Source: Nocardiopsis sp. FR4
Lineage (GTDB): Bacteria > Actinomycetota > Actinomycetes > Streptosporangiales > Streptosporangiaceae
DNA: 64,000 nucleotides
NCBI RefSeq assembly: GCF_009830945.1
Contig: NZ_VWVV01000009.1
Location: 124,001 to 188,000, forward strand
Reading direction: 5' to 3'
Shown here: one piece after another, positions 32,794 to 41,599 of the stretch
Position numbering within the stretch: position 1 is the stretch's first letter
Layout of the letters: every line of letters begins with the position of its first letter
Notes under the pieces: model-generated
What the model was told of the DNA's origin: nothing
The model's database searches: none
The model's input: the letters and a program-made list of their open reading frames with translations, nothing else
Position numbers and translations under genes: made by a program

Positions 32794-32818
32794 TCTATTA
32801 GGAAAGTTTCCTAATAGA
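32794..32818. promoter_or_regulatory. Operator-like perfect palindrome before the ABC permease gene
   Basis: Two 12-base arms, TCTATTAGGAAA and its exact complement, flank a single G at 32806. The site is 36 bases before the permease start, where a repressor would block transcription. The arrangement resembles sugar or amino-sugar regulator sites of actinomycetes, and its 10-base core AAACTTTCCT recurs before the rpiR gene at 39409-39418. Confidence 0.75.
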
Positions 32819-33079
32819 TGGACACGGCAACCCGATCGATGTGGCGCACACCACCCCCGCGACCAAACGGCGGCCAACGCGCGACACGGTCGGCACTGTG
32901 AAACGAACAGAGCGTCACAAAACAGCGCATAAAAGTGTCCGTGTGATGGCCGTATCCGGCCACATCTCCCCCATATGACTTTTGTGAGTGTTGGTCACGG
33001 ACCGCTCCTGTCTACGGTGGCCACTCCGACACGCCCCCGAACCCGTCCCCACACGGGTTCCCGACGTGAAAGGCCCCCT

Positions 33080-34711
33080 GTGCGCCGAACACGCACGACC
33101 ACCCTGACCGCGGGCGTCCTCACGGCCGCCCTGGCCGCCTCCCTCGCGGCCGCCTCCCCGGTCGCCGCGGACCCCACCGGTCCCCCCGCCGACGACCCGG
33201 CGCTCGCCGGGTTCCACGACCAGGAACCGGCCTGGGCCCCCTGCTCCGAGGAACACCTCCGGGGCCTGGAGTGCGCCGACGTCGAGGTCCCCCTCGACTA
33301 CTCCGACCCCGGCGGTGAGCGCATCACCGTGGCTATCAGCCGCGCCGAGGCCACCGACCCCGACCGCAGGCGCGGCATCCTGCTCACCAACCCCGGAGGA
33401 CCCGGCGGACACGGGCGCGCCATGCCCCTCCCCCTCGACCTGGAGACGGGCGTCGGGATGCTCGGGGACACACGGGTCAGCGAGGTGTACGACGTCATCG
33501 GCATGGACCCGCGCGGCAGCGGCGGCTCCTCCCCCCGACTGGACTGCGAGGCCGAACCCCTGCCCGTCCACACCCGCCCGACCGACGCGGAGTTCTCCCA
33601 GACCACGCGCGCCGCGATCTCCTACCAGCGGGCCTGCGAACAGAACCAGGGCCACCTGCTGCCGCACATGACCACCGCCAACACCGCCCGGGACATGGAC
33701 GTCATCCGTGCGGCCCTGGGCGAGGAGAAGGCGAACTACCTCGGCTACTCCTACGGCACCTACCTGGGCGCGGTCTACGGCAGCCTGTTCCCGGAGCGGC
33801 TGGACCGCAGCGTCCTGGACTCGTCGATGCACCCCGAGCTCACCTATCGGGAGGCCTTCCTCTGGCAGTCCCGGGCCTACAGCGAGAACATGGAACGGTA
33901 CACCGCCTGGCTCGCCGAGCACGACGACGCCTTCGGCTTCGGGGCCACTCCGGACGAGGTGTACGCGACCCTCGACGCGACCTCCGAACGGCTGCGCGAG
34001 GAGCCCTACCGAGGCCACCCCGCGGTCGAGTACTACGACGGCACCATGTTCGACTACGAGGTGGGAGAACACTCCCGCTACCAGGCCAACTGGAACCTGT
34101 TCGCCGCCTACCACTGGTTCCTCGTCAACGACCAGCCCATGCCCGAGGAGTTCGTGGGGCTGAGCCTCCTCGTCCCCGGGGAGTACCAGGGCGCCACCCC
34201 CGACCTGCAGAACGCGGTCCTGTGCGAGCAGGAGTGGCCCCGGCGGCTGAGCCTGTACCGGGCGGACACGCGCAGGTACCGGGAGGAGCACCCGTACGGG
34301 ACCGGCGCGTACCGGGCCGTGCCCCAGCCGTGCACCTTCAGCACGCTTGAGCCCGCCGAACCGCCGGTGGGACTGGAGCGCGACGGCTACCCCGAGGGGC
34401 TGGTCATCGCCGGGGAGTTCGACGCCCAAACCCCCCACGAGGGCGGAGCGGCCATGGCCGAGCGGCTGGACCACGCGTTCGTCACGGTAACGGGCGACGG
34501 CGGACACGGTTTCTACACGCCCTTCGGCCTGGACTGCGTGGCCGAGGCGGTGGACGCCTACCTGGTGGAGGGGGCCGCTCCAGAGGACGCCACCTGCCAG
34601 GGGCTGCCCCCCGCCGAGGTCGGGGCGGAGCCGCTGGCCGAGGCCGAACCGGAGGCCGAGGAGCTGCTGCCGCTGAGCGAGGCGCTCCGCGCGGGCGGCC
34701 CGGGGCTCTGA
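33080..34711 (+). CDS. Secreted alpha/beta-hydrolase, tripeptidyl aminopeptidase-like (S33 family)
   Basis: The 543-residue protein carries a Sec signal peptide (RRTRTTTLTAGVLTAALAASLAAASPVAA) and the tripeptidyl-aminopeptidase layout: WAPCSEE at the mature start, TNPGGPGG oxyanion region, the nucleophile motif GYSYGTYLG, the acid in GEFDAQTP and the catalytic His in GDGGHGFY. Such enzymes cleave short peptides from protein N-termini outside the cell. The GTG at 33080 is chosen because GAAAGG precedes it and the signal peptide begins there. It is transcribed away from the ABC operon and ended by a strong hairpin. Confidence 0.88.
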   Translation: MRRTRTTTLTAGVLTAALAASLAAASPVAADPTGPPADDPALAGFHDQEPAWAPCSEEHLRGLECADVEVPLDYSDPGGERITVAISRAEATDPDRRRGILLTNPGGPGGHGRAMPLPLDLETGVGMLGDTRVSEVYDVIGMDPRGSGGSSPRLDCEAEPLPVHTRPTDAEFSQTTRAAISYQRACEQNQGHLLPHMTTANTARDMDVIRAALGEEKANYLGYSYGTYLGAVYGSLFPERLDRSVLDSSMHPELTYREAFLWQSRAYSENMERYTAWLAEHDDAFGFGATPDEVYATLDATSERLREEPYRGHPAVEYYDGTMFDYEVGEHSRYQANWNLFAAYHWFLVNDQPMPEEFVGLSLLVPGEYQGATPDLQNAVLCEQEWPRRLSLYRADTRRYREEHPYGTGAYRAVPQPCTFSTLEPAEPPVGLERDGYPEGLVIAGEFDAQTPHEGGAAMAERLDHAFVTVTGDGGHGFYTPFGLDCVAEAVDAYLVEGAAPEDATCQGLPPAEVGAEPLAEAEPEAEELLPLSEALRAGGPGL

Positions 34712-34729
34712 CCTCCGCCCGTACGCGGT

Positions 34730-34760
34730 GACGGCCCGCACCCCCGTGGTGCGGGCCGTC
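34730..34760 (+). terminator. Terminator of the S33 peptidase gene
   Basis: A perfect 13-bp stem (GACGGCCCGCACC and complement) with a 5-base loop begins 18 bases after the peptidase stop. It lies between convergent genes, so it may act on both strands. Confidence 0.85.
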
Positions 34761-34795
34761 GCACGCGCTCAGCGCGCCGGGGCCGGTGGCGGCGC

Positions 34796-35389
34796 CTAGA
34801 TCCCCGAGCCCGCCAGGGAGCCGGTGGTCTGCCCGGCCGGGTCGGAGAGCAGGCACAGGACCTCGCGGTCGTAGAGCTCGTTCCAGCCCTCCTCCGTCGG
34901 GTACAGCGGGAGGACCTCCAGGCGGGAGCTCGCGTAGTCCAGGCCCACGAAGGCCTCGAACTCCCCGACGCACAGCTCACCCGCCATCTCGGCGATCGAG
35001 TCCTCACCGGGGTAGGTGTCCGAGTCGGCGAGGTCCCCCGCGTGGTAGATCTCGTAGTCGTGCGGCTCGGAGCACTCGATCTTGGGCACCTCCGAGACCG
35101 AGTCGTCGGCGTTGGTGCTCATCTCGTTGAGGCAGTCCCCGACGTAGACCGCGTCGACGCCGGTGTCCTCGGGCCCGGCGGGCGCGGTGGTCCCGGTCTC
35201 CACCGGTTCGGCGGGCGTCCCGGTGTCCGTCGGCTCCGGTGAGACCGTGGCCGCGTCGTCCCCGCCGTTCTGGAAGGCCGGGGGCAGGAGGGGAAGGGGG
35301 CCGCACGCCGTCAGCGCCAGGGCGGCGCCGATGGTGAGGGTCCCGAGGGAAAGGCGGCCGAGCAGCGGGCGGCGCGGGTCGGACAGCAT
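34796..35389 (-). CDS. Septum-formation family lipoprotein
   Basis: The 197-residue protein has a lipoprotein signal (ALALTACG, lipobox LTAC), a Thr/Pro/Glu-rich linker to about residue 75, and a domain beginning VYVGDCLNE with CSEPHDYEIYH, LCVGEFEAFVG and REVLCLLSDP. This is the septum-formation (Septum_form, PF13845-type) pattern with paired cysteines. Function is poorly defined: an exported, probably disulphide-bonded envelope protein. GGAG precedes the ATG at 35389. A related paralogue lies directly upstream at 35636. Confidence 0.82.
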   Translation of the reverse strand: MLSDPRRPLLGRLSLGTLTIGAALALTACGPLPLLPPAFQNGGDDAATVSPEPTDTGTPAEPVETGTTAPAGPEDTGVDAVYVGDCLNEMSTNADDSVSEVPKIECSEPHDYEIYHAGDLADSDTYPGEDSIAEMAGELCVGEFEAFVGLDYASSRLEVLPLYPTEEGWNELYDREVLCLLSDPAGQTTGSLAGSGI

Positions 35390-35635
35390 GGGGTCTCCAC
35401 TGGGTGGTTGAGGTACTCAGGCCGACGGGGGACGGATCGGCGGTACCTGTCCAGATGCACGCGACCCGGGGAAGGTTCCGCCCCGAGCCGCAACGAAAGG
35501 AACTTTCCGAAGTGCTCGGACTCCACGTGTGGTGTGTCACCGAGGGCGGAGAACCCGGAGGTGGGGGGCGGGTGGGGCCGGGAGGCGAAGGCGGGACAGG
35601 GCCTTCGCTGGCCTCAAACCGCTGGCGGTCAGCGG

Positions 35636-36121
35636 TTAGCGGTTGGCGCCCTCGAGGGTGCCGGTGACCATCTCACCGGGGGTGTTGACGTAGCAGATGA
35701 TCTCGCGGTCGTTGAGCAGGTCCCACGTCTCCTGGGTCGGGTAGAGGTAGGCCGCGTAGATCTCCGACTCGTCGTAGGAGACCCCGACGAAGTCGGTGAA
35801 GTTCTGGCCGGTGCAGATCTCCTCCGCCTGGGTCTGGGTCGCGGCGTCGCCCGGGTACTCGTCCTCGGTCATCTCGTGGGAGAAGAAGAACTCCGAGTCG
35901 TGCTCCTCGGCACAGTCGACCAGGGGGACGTCGCTGACCTCGCTGTCCGCGAGGGCGGTGTTCATGGACGACTCGACGAAGCAGTCGCCGACGTTGAGCT
36001 CCATCACGTTGCCCTGTCCCAGCAGGGACATGACAGCGCCGCAGCCGCTGAGGGACAGGACGGTGCCGGCGGCGAGCACGGACGCGCCGGCGGCGCGCAG
36101 AACGGGGGAGAGGGTAGACAT
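35636..36121 (-). CDS. Septum-formation family lipoprotein (paralogue)
   Basis: The 161-residue protein has a lipobox (LSLSGCG) and the same domain as its neighbour: LNVGDCFVES, VDCAEEHDSEFFF, ICTGQNFTDFVGVSYDE, YPTQETWDLLNDREIICYVN. It lacks the long linker of the downstream copy. I choose ATG 36121 because CGGAG lies eight bases upstream, rather than the ATG 24 bases earlier. The pair probably arose by tandem duplication followed by divergence. Confidence 0.82.
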   Translation of the reverse strand: MSTLSPVLRAAGASVLAAGTVLSLSGCGAVMSLLGQGNVMELNVGDCFVESSMNTALADSEVSDVPLVDCAEEHDSEFFFSHEMTEDEYPGDAATQTQAEEICTGQNFTDFVGVSYDESEIYAAYLYPTQETWDLLNDREIICYVNTPGEMVTGTLEGANR

Positions 36122-36511
36122 GGGGATACTCCGAAATTTATGCATGGGGATCCGCCACCCAGGCAGGAATGGCGGGATCGTAACAATTCCCCAGCTGCGG
36201 GTTTATGTCAATCTGATTCCCAGTGGACACGGAAAGGAGTAATTCCGTCACCCAGTGCTCCCGTGTCCTGCGGTTTCCTGCCCGCATGGCGTTCTCGGTC
36301 AGGAGCGAGAACACCACACGGTGACGACAGTCAACGAAGAACGCCGTTTGTGGCTCAGTGCGACGGGACCATGGGCGGAGCGTAGTGGATACCATTCCGG
36401 AAACGGCACCGGGAGTGCCGGGGGAAACGCGTTGAGCGACAGCGGTACGGCCTCCCGGAAAACCGCGGAGAAGTGTTCCGCCGGAATTCACTCCCTACCG
36501 CGGAGACGACG
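36122..36511. other. Intergenic region, no gene seen
   Basis: About 390 bases lie between the lipoprotein start and the tRNA terminator. The first ~120 bases are comparatively AT-rich and should contain the lipoprotein promoter reading left. Short open frames here have no coding character and I see no repeat or RNA gene. Confidence 0.4.
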
Positions 36512-36540
36512 GGGCCCCGGTCGGAAACCGACCGGGGCCC
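36512..36540 (-). terminator. Terminator after tRNA-Lys copy 1
   Basis: A perfect 13-bp stem (GGGCCCCGGTCGG and complement) with an AAA loop ends 11 bases past the 3' end of the first tRNA-Lys gene on the minus strand. Confidence 0.85.
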
Positions 36541-36550
36541 TCGTCTCGTG

Positions 36551-36623
<73 letters not shown>

Positions 36624-36754
36624 CCGATGTCACCGCCGGGCCGCTGGCCCGCGACGACGCGTCTCACTCTACCCGACACCCGGAGTTCTCCGGGCCCTCA
36701 CCGGGCCGGTCGTGGATCACACCGCGCGGGGCGGGCGACCGGGCAGGCAAGAGA

Positions 36755-36787
36755 CCCCGGGAGGAAGGTGCTGCCTTCCTTCCGGGG
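36755..36787 (-). terminator. Terminator after tRNA-Lys copy 2
   Basis: A 14-bp stem with one G-T wobble (CCCCGGGAGGAAGG with CCTTCCTTCCGGGG) and a five-base loop ends 12 bases past the second tRNA gene, so each tRNA copy is a separate transcription unit. Confidence 0.8.
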
Positions 36788-36798
36788 CCGCTGGGCTG

Positions 36799-36871
<73 letters not shown>

Positions 36872-37016
36872 CCGCCGTGCCGTGGCACCGGCCCCGTGGG
36901 CCGCGCCCCTGGCGACGCCGTTAACTCTAGCAGGACCGCGGGGGTGGCCGCGAACCGATAGCGGACCGGCCGGGCGCCCGGTCCCGTGTACCGCGCTCCG
37001 GGAGGAGGGGCCCGGC

Positions 37017-37205
37017 CTAGGCGAAGGCCATGACCAGCGCGACGACGACGGCGATGGCCAGAACCACGCCGAGACCCGCGAGCACGAGCGGCAGGATCGG
37101 GCGGCGCGCCGGCTCCTCCGGCTCCGGGTTCTCGTCGACGAAGCGGCGGAAGTGCTGTGTGGTCCCCGCCGGGTCCATGTTGTTGGGATCGTTGTTCTGT
37201 GTCAT
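37017..37205 (-). CDS. Small single-helix membrane protein, unknown function
   Basis: The 62-residue product starts MTQNNDPNNMDPAGTTQHFRRF, has a charged linker, and ends with one strong membrane helix (LPLVLAGLGVVLAIAVVVALVMA). The start at ATG 37205 is chosen because longer upstream frames have no coding character; the ribosome site is weak (AGGG). It resembles the many small actinomycete proteins with a polar N-terminus and a C-terminal anchor. I do not recognise a function. Confidence 0.6.
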   Translation of the reverse strand: MTQNNDPNNMDPAGTTQHFRRFVDENPEPEEPARRPILPLVLAGLGVVLAIAVVVALVMAFA

Positions 37206-37341
37206 GGGGTTGACCCTAGCGACTCCCGTGAGCGGTGAGGACCCCCATGGACATATCCGACCGATTTCATGACCCCGCGGTGAGATTGCCGTGGAATCGG
37301 ACCCGGCGCCGCCGGGCCTCCACGCGACCGGCCACGGCTCC

Positions 37342-39216
37342 TCACCTCGGTGAAAGCCGAACGTAAGACGCGTGGCCGACACTCGGTTCAGGAGGGTCGG
37401 GTGCGGCCGGTACTTCCCCGCGGCCGTGGCGGCCCTCCTCGGGCCCGGCACGTAGTACGGCGGCCATCCGGGCCGTGGGAGTGCCCCCGCGTGCCGGGTC
37501 CACCGCCTCCAGTCGCCGCACCAGCTCGACCGCGGAGCGCTGGGGGTGGGTCTCCAGCCAGACCGCCGCCATGCGCAGGGCCAGGGGCAGGAACCCGGCC
37601 AGGTGCGCCAGGCGGCGCAGCACCGGCTCGGTACACCGGTCCGGTCCCGCGTGCGCGCGCAGCAGCTCCACGGCGGCGCCCGGGGGCAGCGGCCCCACCG
37701 GCAGGGCCCGCAATCCGTCGCGCACCAGCAGGTCGGTCAGCCAGCAGCGGCTGGTGACCACCGCCGCGCAGCCGGTGCCGCCGGGCAGCAGGGGGCGCAC
37801 CTGGCGGGTGGAGGAGGCGTTGTCCAGCACGAACAGGACGCGCCTGCGGGCCAGGAGGGTGCGCAGCCGGGCGGCCGACTCCTCGGCGTCCGCGCCGCCC
37901 TCCCCCGGTTCGCTGGAGAGCGAGCGCACCAGGCGCCGCAGCACCTCGGCGGGATCGCGCGCGGCGCCGTCGCCGCCGCGCAGGTCGACGTAGACCTGCC
38001 CGTCGGGGAAGTGCGGGGCGACCGCGTGCGCCCAGCTCAGCGCGAGGGCGCTGGTCCCCGCCCCGGCGGGCCCGCGGACCAGGACGCTGACCGGCGCGGA
38101 ACCGCGCGGGCCGGCCAGTCGGTCCAGTTCGGCCAGGGCCTCCTCACGCCCCACCAGGGCGGGCGGCGCGGCGGGCAGTTCCGCCGGGGCCGGGGGAAGG
38201 GGGATCGGCTCGGGCGGGTGGACCGGGGCGGGCCGCGCCCCGGGGACCGGGCCGCCCGCCCGGTCGGCGCCCGCGCCCTGCGCGGCGCCCTCCACGGAGT
38301 CGCGCTGGCGCGGGACGGGGGCGGTGCGCGGGGGCCGGTCGAGATCACCGCGCAGGATGCCGTGGAAGGTCTCCTGGAGCTCCCGGCCCGGGTCCGCGCC
38401 GAGGCGCTCGGCCAGGACCCGGCGGGTGCGCGCGTACACGCGCAGCGCCTCGCTGGGACGGCCGCTGCGGTAGAGGGCCAGCATCTGCACCCGGATGAGG
38501 GGCTCGCGCTCGGGGTGGTCGGCGGCGACGGGGCCGATCTGGTCGGCCACCCGCTCGTGGTCCCCCCGGGCCAGCGCGGCGCCGAACCCCGACTCGGCGG
38601 CGCGCAGGAGCTCCTCGGTCAGGGGCGCGACGTCGCGCTCGTGCAGGACGGGGCTGGCCACGTCGGCCAGGACCGGGCCCCGCCACAGCCCCAGGGCCTG
38701 GATGAGCAGATCGGCCCGGGTGTCCGGATCACCCCGGTAGGCGGCTTCGGCGGCGCCCCGGACCAGGGAGCGGAAGCGCAGCAGGTCGCACTCCTCCTCG
38801 TCCAGGTCGATCCGGTAGCCGCCGTCGGCGCCCGCGATCAGCGGGGTGCCGCAGTGGTCGTCGAGGACGGCGCGGAGGCGGGCCACGTGGACCTGCAGGG
38901 CGCTGCGTGCGGCCGGGGAGGGCGGTGCCGCCCAGATCCGCTCGATGAGGTCGGCGGTGGAGACGGTGCGTCCGGCGTGCAGCAGGAGGGTGGCCAGCAT
39001 GGCGCGGCGCTTGTCACCGCGCAGCCGCACCGGGCCCCCGTCCGTCTCGACGCCGAAGTGGCCGAGCAGGCCCACGCGGAGTCCGCGGGCGGTGGGTGCG
39101 GCCGTACCCGTGCGGGACACGGCGGTCCGCCGGGTCCGCGTGTCCTGGCGGGCCGCGGTGGTCCGCCGGGCGGCGTCCGCGTCGCGCCGACGCCCGGCCG
39201 GGTCACTCAGCGCCAC
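37342..39216 (-). CDS. SARP/AfsR-like regulator with BTAD and degenerate NTPase domain
   Basis: The 624-residue protein has a basic N-terminal extension, an OmpR-type winged helix (LRVGLLGHFGVETDGGPVRLRGDKRRAMLATLLLHAG to LQVHVARLRAVLDD, about 45-130), a bacterial transcriptional activator domain (CDLLRFRSLV to RVYARTRRVLAERLGADPG, about 145-290), a Pro-rich linker and an NB-ARC-like domain (VGREEALAELDRLAG, Walker B VLFVLDNASS). The Walker A loop reads RGPAGAGTSAL: the essential Lys is Thr. No TPR domain follows, so it is shorter than AfsR. The GTG at 39216 follows GGGGGGA. SARP proteins activate antibiotic genes by binding direct repeats; whether it acts on the PKS 17 kb away is unknown. 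Confidence 0.85.
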   Translation of the reverse strand: MALSDPAGRRRDADAARRTTAARQDTRTRRTAVSRTGTAAPTARGLRVGLLGHFGVETDGGPVRLRGDKRRAMLATLLLHAGRTVSTADLIERIWAAPPSPAARSALQVHVARLRAVLDDHCGTPLIAGADGGYRIDLDEEECDLLRFRSLVRGAAEAAYRGDPDTRADLLIQALGLWRGPVLADVASPVLHERDVAPLTEELLRAAESGFGAALARGDHERVADQIGPVAADHPEREPLIRVQMLALYRSGRPSEALRVYARTRRVLAERLGADPGRELQETFHGILRGDLDRPPRTAPVPRQRDSVEGAAQGAGADRAGGPVPGARPAPVHPPEPIPLPPAPAELPAAPPALVGREEALAELDRLAGPRGSAPVSVLVRGPAGAGTSALALSWAHAVAPHFPDGQVYVDLRGGDGAARDPAEVLRRLVRSLSSEPGEGGADAEESAARLRTLLARRRVLFVLDNASSTRQVRPLLPGGTGCAAVVTSRCWLTDLLVRDGLRALPVGPLPPGAAVELLRAHAGPDRCTEPVLRRLAHLAGFLPLALRMAAVWLETHPQRSAVELVRRLEAVDPARGGTPTARMAAVLRAGPEEGRHGRGEVPAAPDPPEPSVGHASYVRLSPR

Positions 39217-39402
39217 AGCACCATCCCCCCTGCGCGGCGGGCGCCCGCGCCTGCGGGTGAGCGGCGGCGCCCCTGTTTCCAGGGTGCCGCCTGAGCTGGG
39301 AGATCGCAATCGGCGGGGGGTACTTGCCGCTAGGGCTGTCCCTTGGAATCCTGGATTCTCCCGCTTTTTCCCATCACCGCGTTGACTCTGCACCACGACC
39401 GA

Positions 39403-39418
39403 AAGAAACTTTCCTCCA
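39403..39418. promoter_or_regulatory. Half-site of the ABC-operon palindrome immediately before rpiR
   Basis: AAAGAAACTTTCCTCC directly precedes the rpiR start codon. Its 10-base core AAACTTTCCT (39409-39418 is its span to within a base) is identical to one arm plus centre of the palindrome at 32794-32818. A TTGACT hexamer about 36 bases before the ATG could be the -35 element of a leaderless or nearly leaderless transcript that this site would cover. Confidence 0.45.
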
Positions 39419-40404
39419 TGGCGGAAATCCCGAAGCCTACGGGCGAGCGGCAGGAGACCGAGAAGGCCTCCGCATCGCCCGTCCCCACGACCGTGCTGCG
39501 CATCCGGTCGCTCCTTCCCTCCCTGGCCCCCGCCGAGCGGCGGGTGGCCCAGCGCGTCATCGACGACCCCGAGCGGGCCGCCGCCTCCTCCATCACCCAG
39601 CTGGCCAAGGACTGCGCCACCTCCGAGGCCACGGTGATCCGCTTCTGCCGCACCATCGACTTCAGCGGCTACCGGGAGCTGCGCCTGGCCCTGGCCACCG
39701 AGGCCGGTCAGGCGCGCGGCGCGCGCTCGGGCTCCCCCGAGTTGTCCAGCGACATCAACCCCGACGACACCCTCGTCACGGTGGTCCAGAAGATCGCCTT
39801 CACCGACGCGCGCGCGGTGGAGGAGACCGGTGCCGCGCTGGACGTGGACGTGCTGCGCCGGGTCATCGACGCGATGGCGGGCGCCCGGCGCATCGACGTG
39901 TACGGGGTCGGCGCGAGCGCGTTCGTCGGTGCCGACCTGCAGCAGAAGCTGCACCGGATCGGCCTGACCTCGTTCGCGTGGTCGGACGCGCACGTGATGC
40001 TCACGAGCGCCGCGGTCCTGGACCGGCGCGACGTGGCGATCGGCATCTCGCACAGCGGCACCACCATCGACACGGTCCAGGCGCTGACCGAGGCCGGGCG
40101 GCGCGGGGCGGTGACCGTGGCCATCACGAACTTCCCGCGCTCGGCGATCGGGTTCGCCGACCACGTGCTGACCACCGCGGCCCGGGAGACCACGTTCCGC
40201 TCCGGGGCGACGGCGAGCAGGCTCGCGCAGCTGACCGTGGTGGACTGCCTGTTCGTGGGCCTGGCCCAGAGCCGCTACACCGACAGCCGTACCGCGTTGG
40301 AGACCACCTTCGAGGCGGTGCGGGGCCTGCGGATCAACGACGACCGCAGACGCCGCCGGGGCGAGGACCCCGGTGGCAGGAGCACGGACCCAAGCGACGG
40401 CTGA
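39418..40404 (+). CDS. MurR/RpiR family transcriptional regulator
   Basis: The 328-residue protein has an N-terminal HTH_6 domain (LRIRSLLPSLAPAERRVAQRVIDDP, then SITQLAKDCATSEATVIRFCRTIDFSGYRELRLAL) and a C-terminal SIS sugar-phosphate-binding domain (RRIDVYGVGASAFVGADLQQKL, VAIGISHSGTTIDTVQAL). These regulators sense phosphorylated sugars such as MurNAc-6-phosphate. It is co-directional with murQ 110 bases downstream, the expected partner. No clear ribosome site precedes ATG 39420-39418 in the + direction, so translation may be leaderless. Confidence 0.9.
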   Translation: MAEIPKPTGERQETEKASASPVPTTVLRIRSLLPSLAPAERRVAQRVIDDPERAAASSITQLAKDCATSEATVIRFCRTIDFSGYRELRLALATEAGQARGARSGSPELSSDINPDDTLVTVVQKIAFTDARAVEETGAALDVDVLRRVIDAMAGARRIDVYGVGASAFVGADLQQKLHRIGLTSFAWSDAHVMLTSAAVLDRRDVAIGISHSGTTIDTVQALTEAGRRGAVTVAITNFPRSAIGFADHVLTTAARETTFRSGATASRLAQLTVVDCLFVGLAQSRYTDSRTALETTFEAVRGLRINDDRRRRRGEDPGGRSTDPSDG

Positions 40405-40514
40405 GCCGGTACGCGTCGGCCCCGTCGTGCCGTTCGCAGCGGCGGCGGAGCCGGGCGCGTCCGGTGCTCTGACGGAAAGGAACGGCACGGGTGCGGACCG
40501 AACAGGAGAGCGCT

Positions 40515-41528
40515 GTGCACGACAGCGGGCCGGACACCCCGGCGGAGGGCGGGAACACCCCGCGCGGGACCGGTGCCGAACCGTCCTGGGAACGGGTGGA
40601 GGGGAGCGGGGCCGTGATCGTGCGGGCGCCCACGGAGGCCCGCAACTCGGGGACCCACGACATCGACCTGCTCCCGGCGCTGGAGGTGCTGCGGCAGATC
40701 AACGCCGAGGACGTCACGGTCCCGGCCGCGGTGGGCGCGGTCCTGCCGGAGCTGGCGCGTGCCGTGGAACTGGGGGTGGCGGCCCTGGAGCGGGGGGCGG
40801 CCATCCACTACTTCGGCGCGGGAACGTCGGGGCGCATCGCCGCGCAGGACGCCGCCGAGCTGCCGCCGACCTACGGCGTGCCCGCGGACTGGGTGGTGGC
40901 CCACCACGCGGGCGGCGCGGAGGCGCTGCTGCGGGCCGTGGAGGGGATCGAGGACGACTGGGAGTCCGGGCGCGCCGACGCGGCCGGGGTCGCCCCGGGG
41001 TCCCTGGCCGTCGGGCTCGCGGCCAGCGGGCGCACGCCCTACGTGGGCGGGGCGCTGGAGGCGGCCCGGGAGCGCTCGGCCGCCACGGTGCTGATCAGCG
41101 CGAACCCGCGGGCGCCGCTGGCGTCCGGGGTGGACGTGCACGTGGGCGTGTCCACGGGCGCGGAGGTGATCGCCGGGTCCACCCGGATGAAGGCGGGGAC
41201 CGCGCAGAAGCTGGCGCTGAACGCGTTCTCCACGGCGGTCATGGTGCGGATGGGCCGCACCTACTCCAACCTCATGGTGGGGGTGGACGCCACCAACGGC
41301 AAGCTGCGAGGACGGGTGGTGACGATCCTGACGCAGGCCACCGGCATGGAGGAGAAGGTGTGCGCGGAGGCGCTGAACTCCGCCGGGGGTGACACGCGGG
41401 TGGCGCTGGTGTCGCTGCTGGCCGGGGTGGACGCGCTGACGGCCGCCCGGGCGCTGGACGCGGCGCGGGGCCGGGTGCGCGCCGCGCTCACCGGGCTCGG
41501 CGTGCCGGGCCAGGAGCCCCGGGGGTAG
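40515..41528 (+). CDS. murQ: N-acetylmuramic acid 6-phosphate etherase (MurQ)
   Basis: MurQ cleaves the lactyl ether of MurNAc-6-phosphate to give GlcNAc-6-phosphate and D-lactate in cell-wall recycling. The 337-residue cytoplasmic protein is a SIS-domain enzyme with the family motifs TEARN near the start, HYFGAGTSGRIAAQDAAELPPTYG, GLAASGRTPYV, ISANP and GSTRMKAGTAQKLALN, plus the C-terminal helical tail (EALNSAGGDTRVALV). I prefer GTG 40515, six bases after AGGAG; GTG 40491 after GAAAGG is a possible longer form. It is the second gene of the rpiR-murQ pair. Confidence 0.94.
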   Translation: MHDSGPDTPAEGGNTPRGTGAEPSWERVEGSGAVIVRAPTEARNSGTHDIDLLPALEVLRQINAEDVTVPAAVGAVLPELARAVELGVAALERGAAIHYFGAGTSGRIAAQDAAELPPTYGVPADWVVAHHAGGAEALLRAVEGIEDDWESGRADAAGVAPGSLAVGLAASGRTPYVGGALEAARERSAATVLISANPRAPLASGVDVHVGVSTGAEVIAGSTRMKAGTAQKLALNAFSTAVMVRMGRTYSNLMVGVDATNGKLRGRVVTILTQATGMEEKVCAEALNSAGGDTRVALVSLLAGVDALTAARALDAARGRVRAALTGLGVPGQEPRG

Positions 41529-41537
41529 GCCGGGGTA

Positions 41538-41572
41538 CGGCGCTACCCGGGCCCCGCGCCCGGGGAGCGCCG
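41538..41572. terminator. Bidirectional terminator between murQ and the DUF885 gene
   Basis: A 15-bp stem with one A-G mismatch (CGGCGCTACCCGGGC with GCCCGGGGAGCGCCG) and a five-base loop lies in the 71-base gap between the two convergent genes. Confidence 0.78.
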
Positions 41573-41599
41573 TTGCGGCGGCGGGTTCGGGCCGCGCCG

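Noticed and set aside
35485-35510. GGAACTTTCC near the septum-formation gene as a third RpiR site
   Set aside because: It lacks one base of the AAACTTTCCT core and has no matching outer arms; the similarity could be chance. The same applies to 43294.
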